Shown one piece after another: positions 58,101 to 64,000 of a stretch of DNA of 64,000 nt. The number at the start of each line of letters is the position of its first letter. The first letter of the stretch is position 1. The notes beneath the pieces are model-generated. The model had not been told where the DNA came from, ran no database searches, and was given only the letters and a program-made list of their open reading frames with translations. Source of the DNA: Ascochyta rabiei (lineage: Eukaryota; Ascomycota; Dothideomycetes; Pleosporales; Didymellaceae); NCBI RefSeq assembly GCF_004011695.2, contig NC_082407.1, positions 2,294,001 to 2,358,000 of the forward strand, given 5' to 3'. The position numbers and the translations under genes are program-made.

Positions 58101-58710
58101 TACCCACAGACGTAATTTAGACACACTGTTGCTTAATTGCAGTGTGGATATTCCTATCATGTGCTGAGGTCGTGCACTCGGCGTGTCCGGGGTATCGTGT
58201 GATGGCGCAATGCTTCGTACCTTCCACACCTGTCTATTTCTGGTGTGTAAGCATTCCAGGGCCGACGTAAAGCGATATGACGCCTTAGAAGCTAACCCCA
58301 GAGTCACGAAACCGACGCGCAACGGACGGCCGCGGTGCCCGTTTGTGTATTGCGATGTCTTGGCAGGTGAGGACTATGATCAATCGACTGCTGAGAAATG
58401 CTGCCATCGCACGGCACCAAGAGTGCGTATATAAGGCGCCCATGCACAGCAACGGAGTGACTGCATCCGAAGTCTGGTACATTCGCCATCTTGCACCATC
58501 GGCAAACAAAGGCACAATCGTGGAACTTTTTACGTTGAAGAAGACCACACGCCCCCGCAACACACTACGCGCTAAGAATTTCTTGAGAAAAGTTATATTC
58601 CCTTGACACATACAAACCGGCGTGTAGAGCCCTGTTTTACATATCTTGAGGGTCTGTCCTCGAACCTTCTCTTCGGTCTCATCGAAAACGCACTCAAAAG
58701 TTCAAACATC
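58101..58710. other. Intergenic region, tandem genes
   Basis: 3' UTR of ATG14 and promoter of the cystathionine gamma-lyase gene. Open frames on both strands here have no recognisable domain. Confidence 0.5.
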
Positions 58711-60050
58711 ATGACGCTCCCCGAACACCCCATCGATACCCCGCCGCGCGCACCGAGTCCAGTGCACAGGTTTGGCACCCTGGCTGTGCACGCCGGCAGT
58801 CCGCATGATCCTGTCACGGGCGCTGTGATTGAGGCTGTAAGTGTTTCTTCCCCGCATGATCTGAACGCAGGTGGCTGACCGTATCAGATCTCTCTTTCCA
58901 CCACCTACGCGCAGACGGCCGTAGGAAAGCCGGTAGGCGAGTACGAGTACTCGCGCTCCTCAAACCCCAATCGGTACGCTCGCATCATGCTCCGCCAGAA
59001 AGCTGTAGGCTAACGCGCATTCTCAGCGACAACTTTGAACGCGCAGTCGCAGCACTCGAGCACGCCCGCTATGCGCTCGCCTTCAGCTCCGGCTCGGCCA
59101 CCACGGCCAACATCCTGCAGTCGCTCGCCGCAGGATCCCACGTCATCTCCGTCTCCGACGTCTACGGCGGTACGCACCGCTACTTCACCAAGGTCGCCCT
59201 GACCCACGATGTCAAGGTCACTTTTAGCCCTTCGATCGAGATTGACATCGCCGAGTTGATCCGCCCAAACACAAAGCTGATCTGGATCGAGACGCCCTCT
59301 AACCCAACCCTCACGCTCGTCGACATCCGTAAGGTCGCTTCCATCGCGCACCAGCACGGCATCATGGTGGTCGTCGACAACACCTTCATGTCGCCGTACG
59401 TCCAGAACCCGCTCGACCACGGCGCAGACATTGTCGTGCACTCCGTCACAAAGTACATCAACGGCCACTCGGACGTTGTCATGGGCGCTGCCGCCTTCAA
59501 CAGCCCGGAGCTGTTCGACCGCCTCTCTTTCCTGCAGAATGCCATCGGCGCTGTGCCCTCGGCCTTTGACTGCTGGCTCGCCCACCGTGGTCTGAAGACG
59601 CTGCATCTCCGCGCCCGCGAGGCCACCAAGAACGCCACAGGCGTCGCAACAGCCCTCGAGGCCAGCCCACACGTCGTCTCCGTCAACTATCCCGGCCTTG
59701 ACTCGCACGCTCAGCGTGCCATTGCACTGAAGCAGCACCGCGACGGTATGGGCGGTGGCATGCTGTCCTTCCGCATCCAGGGCGGCCACGAGGCTGCTGA
59801 GCGCTTCTGCCAGGCTACCAAGATCTTCACGCTTGCCGAAAGTCTAGGCGGTGTCGAGTCGCTTGTCGAGGTTCCGAGTGCGATGACACACGGCGGCATC
59901 CCGAGGGAGCAGCGCGAGGCAGCGGGTGTCTTCGACGACCTCGTGCGTATCAGCTGCGGTGTCGAGGACGAGCTGGATCTGGTGGCAGACGTGATGCAGG
60001 CGATCGAGAAGGCAGTCGTAGGACCGAAGATCAAGAACGGTCTTGCCTAG
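58711..60050 (+). CDS. CYS3: Cystathionine gamma-lyase
   Basis: Three exons, 58711-58836, 58888-58973 and 59027-60050, give 411 aa. This is a PLP-dependent Cys/Met metabolism enzyme. RFGTLAVHAGSPHDP and YEYSRSSNPNR mark the N-terminal substrate region, SSGSATT contacts PLP phosphate, VVDNTF holds the ring and SVTKYINGHSD contains the PLP lysine. The late motifs LAESLGGVESLVEVPS, MTHGGIP and FDDLVRISCG match gamma-lyase (yeast Cys3) better than beta-lyase or gamma-synthase. It splits cystathionine to cysteine, ammonia and 2-oxobutyrate in reverse transsulfuration. Introns are 51 and 53 bp. Confidence 0.94.
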
Positions 60051-61184
60051 GTGTGAGCACTTGGCTCAAACGAACCAAGGTCGGACGAGGTTTGCCAAAA
60101 AAGGGCGGTCTAATGAAATGAGCACATGAACATGGTCTCGGCGTTACTGATGATTTTAGACGACAAACTCCTTTATATCCCAATCCCCTATGTGGGAAGC
60201 GTAGCTCTAAGGCGAGCTGTATAGATACCAACAACTGCATTTTTGTTCCCTCTACTCCTATTCTCTTTTGATCTCCATGACAAAATTCAAATCCTCGCCG
60301 CCTTCAACCCACACGTTCCCTCGCACTTGCACCACCATGCATAGTGCTGATGCACAAGGCCAAGCCGCTGAACCACACCTGTTTCCAAGTCGAAATGCAC
60401 CATCACACGGACCTCTCGGTTCAGGTAGTCGGGAAGCCACCAGCACCATATCTTCCTCTCGCCCCTTTTCTCCAGCACAACATGAGCTGTTCCAAACCCC
60501 TTCGATATCGTCCTCACACTCCGGCCACATGGAGTCACCCAAGATGCCTTTCGAGACGCATCTATCATGACACCCGACCGCAACAGGCCATGAGCCAGAA
60601 CCACTCGACAAGCAAAGACCTTCAACCTGCGCTTCCCGACGCTAGCAAATCGGAAAGCTCGCCTCGAAGACATGGGCGGCGAGGACGTTTCGTTTCGTCC
60701 ACGAACAAGCCGTCTTTGGTTTTCCTCTTTTCGGTGTCCGAACAGGACGTGTCGATGGGCGGATTCGGAGAGCACCGCCATTCCCTCCAAAGAAACAGAC
60801 GCGAATCGTCAATGTGACCAGTCACAGCGTCGAGTTTCGTCGGTTGTGAGCTGCGGCTTTCGGGCGGATGTGGAGATGGGACACTGGGTTCTCGATATGG
60901 ATACCGGCCAGAATGAGCAGAACATGGATCCCAGTCAGTAGTACTTGCAGAGTACTGAGCTGGGAGAAGAGAAGAGGGTTGGGTGGCCGTCTCGACAGAG
61001 CGGGGGGCTCTTGATGTATGATTGACACCCGCTGCCAAGTGCAAACAGATGGACAGGGAGGGCAAACGCAAGTGTACTCTGCAGGGGGTATATTCACAAG
61101 TTCATACTACCGACGAATCTCTAGCACGCTTTTGAGCTGTCGCTGCATCGCTAACGCCACTTTTGTATCATACAATCACCACGT
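60051..61184. other. Convergent intergenic region with uncertain frames
   Basis: About 1.1 kb between the 3' ends of CYS3 (+) and SNU114 (-). Several frames of 80-170 codons overlap on both strands at 60258-61071. Some have a protein-like look (for example a minus-strand frame ending GGEDLNFVMEIKRE at 60258), but I could not build one consistent spliced gene. Confidence 0.4.
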
Positions 61185-64000
61185 CTAACCGTCGAGTACG
61201 CCGCTCTCCTTCAGGCTCCTGAAGAGCTCTGGTTCGAGGAACTTGCTAATTGTAACATCCTCGGCCAAACCCTTTCTTCTTCTTGTCTTGAGGACGAAGT
61301 CTCGGGCAAGTGCCTGTGCGGTTGCAGGCTCGAGGGGTCGCAGCTTGATCTCCTTATCGAGTGGGTCGCCAGGCACGATGGACCAGCGGTCAAAGACGAG
61401 GGACAGGGATACTTGGCCTTGAGTATGGATCTACATGACAAGTCAGCGTGGAGTCGAATGTTGTATGAGTAGACGTGGACGGCTTACCCTCAGATCAGTC
61501 TCGAAACCAAAAGAGTCGATGACCGGAATGAGACCCCGAACATTGTACAGCGGTGTCCCAGCAATTGGCCCATCCTGCAGCACGTGTCCTCTTCTCCTGG
61601 CGAGCACTGTGTATAGACTGCTCTTAGTGTCTGCAGGACCAGTCATGCTACAGGAGTATACCGGCTCCATCAACCTCGGACTGGCCATGAGGAAGCTCGA
61701 GTAGCAGGCTCGCCGACTGGTAGGGATGATCTGACCGCCACCCCGGAAGATGGCTTCAGACGCAAGCTCGACGTCCGTGATGCGGAATTTGGTATTGCGA
61801 ATTGGCTCTTCACAGAGCGGTCCTTCGCGCGTCGCCCAGCTGAAACCCTGCCGTAACGTGTCGCGGACTGTGCGCAGTGTTTTTGCGTCGACTTCCGAGG
61901 GTATAGTGTCGTTTTGCAGGATGTTAGCACTCATGTCGTCCGGACCAAATGCCCAGATGTTGCGCGATGCGAGCAGGTCGTAGCCGTAGTTCTCTTCGAA
62001 GAACTTGCCGACTACACGGACAGGATCCTTGATGTTGACCTTGCCAGCTTCGATGTCTTCAGCGATACCAGGGTCTAGCGGCTCAGCAATCATGGTGAGC
62101 TTGTTCTTCTTGTTTGGTGTCATGGCATAGCACTTGATCGCAGACATTTCGACAACGGTCTCACAGAACCTGGTCACAGGATCCGACACCTTTATCTCCA
62201 TGTCAGCGTATAGTCGCCGCAGGTCGTGCAGAACGCAGTCCATGTACAGCTCGCCCGTGCCGAGAACGACGTGTTCTCCTGACTCTTCAACCTTGGTAGT
62301 AATGAGAGGGTACGACTTGTTGATCTTGCGGAGACCGTCCAGCATCTTGGGTAACTCAGAGGGATTGATAGGCTCCACCGCCACCTTGAAAACAGATTCA
62401 AAGAAGTGTCGGATGGGTCGGAAGATGTACGCTTCTTCATCGTCAGGCAGCTTCGAAGCGACGATCGTCGCTGTCTTAACGATCGAGTTGTCGACACCAC
62501 CAAGGAGCACCCAGTTTCCTGCCGGCACACCGCTAACGGGTACGTTGTATCTTGATTCGGCAATCCACGTGTCTGTGATGGTTGCAACGACCATGTCTTC
62601 CTCGTCTTCGATCGTGTAGCCTTCACCAAGAACGCGCACCGACTGGGGAGATTTTGCAATACCGCTCATGACTCGTCCCAGCGCTGTGAAAGACTTTGCA
62701 TCCGTAGCGTTAAATAGCTTTGTGACATGTACGACGAGAGGGCCATCCTGGTCACACTTCTCCATGGCTTCAGCAGTCTTCGAGTCCAGGGGTCCGGTGT
62801 AGTGTCTTTGGAGCAATCTCTTCGCACCTTCGGCCGGTGACGGAACATGCTGAGTGATCATGTCGACGAAACCTGAGGATGGCCCAAAGTACTGCTGGCA
62901 GACCAGTCGCATAAGCTCCTTTGCATCGGTCTTGTACTCGGACGGCTTCAAGTTGATACCCAGGGAGTTGAGAGTGTCCTTGAGATCGGCTGAGCTCTCA
63001 CTAAGAGTGTGGGAGTAGAGCTTGTAGACCGGTTCCAGAATCCAATGTACGAATGACCGCTGTGCGCCCTCCTCCTGTGCTTTGCGGCTGAACTTGCGGC
63101 TGCCCGGGTTGTAGAAGATATCACCCCAGAGTCGCATGGCGAACTTGTCGACATCCAAGCCCTTCATCGGCACTCCAAAGCCCGGCAATCTCGAGGGTCC
63201 CGGGTAGAAGTCTGAGTACATCTTTGCGAAAGACTGGATGGTGAAGCACCACCGCATGCTTGTGCACGCGAATGCGACGTTGCCCTTCTCAGGGCTGACC
63301 CGTCTGCTCTCTCCGCGTCCGGGGATTGTGTTCTCAATCACTGTGTTGACCTCCTCAATAACATGCTTGATCTTAAAGTAGGCGTCCTTTGGTGGGAGCT
63401 TGAGCTCCAAAATCAGGCGGTCCATCTTGTTGATCACGAGTGTCAGGGGGAGATCTTCCAGCACCGCATGCTTGATGATCTGCTCCGTGTTGACCTGGAC
63501 ACCTTCCACAACGTCCACAACCAAGACGACTCCGTCAACCAGGCGCAAAGAAGAAGCAACCTCATCTGCAAAGTTGACGTGCCCGGGTGTGTCCAGAATG
63601 TTGAAAAGATGCGACTTCGACTTGGTGTTCTGTAAGACCAGACTCATTGGCGCCGCTTTGATCGACAGGCCTCGTTCGCGCTCGAGAATGTGTACATCTG
63701 TGTATCGCAATTGCTCCTCCCTCTTCTTGCCCTTCTTGTAGTCCAGTCGATCCTGGATGTCGTGTGTCTCCATAACTAGCATGTCCATGAACGCAGTCTT
63801 TCCGTGATGCAAGTGACCGGCAATCGCAATGTTTCGTATTTGGTCCGGGAAGTTCATCAAGTCGGTCAAAAGCTCCCTCGAATAGTGCACAGGCGGCAGG
63901 TCTGTCTCCTGCACTGTGAACTTCTTCTGCACGATTGGCGCAATGATGGGCTGCGCCAGCGACTGTGTGTCCTCCTCCTGCACCAAAACTTCGACATCGT
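61185..64000 (-). CDS. SNU114: U5 snRNP GTPase Snu114 (EFTUD2-like), 5'-partial
   Basis: Two minus-strand exons, one entering at the window edge (64000-61488) and 61430-61185. About 920 residues are present; the acidic N terminus lies outside the window. The sequence is EF-2-like. G-domain motifs are GHLHHGKT (P-loop), DTPGHVNF and NKMDRL. Later landmarks are [18 protein letters not shown] and the C-terminal [11 protein letters not shown]. An acidic [17 protein letters not shown] stretch at the edge is typical of Snu114 and absent from EF-2. Snu114 controls the Brr2 helicase during U4/U6 unwinding and spliceosome release. The 57-bp intron joins FETDLR to [11 protein letters not shown]. Confidence 0.96.

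Noticed and set aside
59010..59789. A 259-codon minus-strand frame opposite cystathionine gamma-lyase
   Set aside because: Antisense shadow of highly conserved PLP-enzyme sequence.

Overview
This window is nuclear DNA of a filamentous ascomycete (Pezizomycotina), most likely a Dothideomycete. The genes carry short GT-AG introns (mostly 45-100 bp) with CTAAC/CTGAC-like branch sites a few bases from the 3' splice site. The families are fungal: an Mpo1-like dioxygenase, a bilirubin-oxidase-type multicopper oxidase, low-Mr thioredoxin reductase, a Zn2Cys6 protein, and an F-box-like/DUF7730 type protein that is abundant in Dothideomycetes. There is no operon structure; genes lie on both strands, in divergent, convergent and tandem pairs. 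Exon joins given below were worked out by hand from reading frame, splice consensus and recalled family conservation.

Layout. 1-13.6 kb: secreted multicopper oxidase (+), DUF7730-like protein (-) with a decayed relative beside it, DUF3807-like protein (-), a fasciclin protein (+) whose long intron contains a complete tRNA-Leu(AAG) gene, a zinc-ribbon metallo-beta-lactamase protein (+), and a type II membrane dipeptidyl aminopeptidase (-). 14-25 kb: RNA polymerase II subunit Rpb7 (-), Mpo1 (+), mitochondrial ATP synthase alpha subunit (+) with a putative 3-nt microexon between two duplicated introns, a Tvp38-type Golgi membrane protein (-), and a CUE/CCCH/DUF1771/Smr protein (+) preceded by a microsatellite-rich leader. 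25-43 kb: a Zn2Cys6 protein with its cluster near the C terminus (+), a FAHD1-like hydrolase (-), a small unknown protein (+), a PWWP chromatin protein (-), a CBS-domain protein (+), a Ptc7-like PP2C phosphatase (+), a PWI/RS splicing factor (-), a Pro/Glu-rich unknown protein (+), and NAD(P)H-hydrate dehydratase (-). 43-64 kb: a gene-poor stretch, a lone cytochrome P450 (-), a GNAT acetyltransferase (+), ribosomal stalk protein P0 (-), Trm82 (+), thioredoxin reductase (+), a small helical unknown (-), Atg14 (+), cystathionine gamma-lyase (+), and the 5'-truncated U5 snRNP GTPase Snu114 (-), which runs off the window.

Most genes are housekeeping: transcription (Rpb7), translation (P0, Trm82, tRNA-Leu), splicing (PWI protein, Snu114), mitochondrial energy (ATP synthase, Ptc7-like), redox and sulfur metabolism (Trr1, Cys3), metabolite repair (NNR2, FAHD1-like) and autophagy (Atg14). 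I see no secondary-metabolite cluster, intact transposon or CRISPR-like array. The most unusual structures are the duplicated-intron/microexon arrangement in the ATP synthase alpha gene and the tRNA gene nested in the fasciclin intron.
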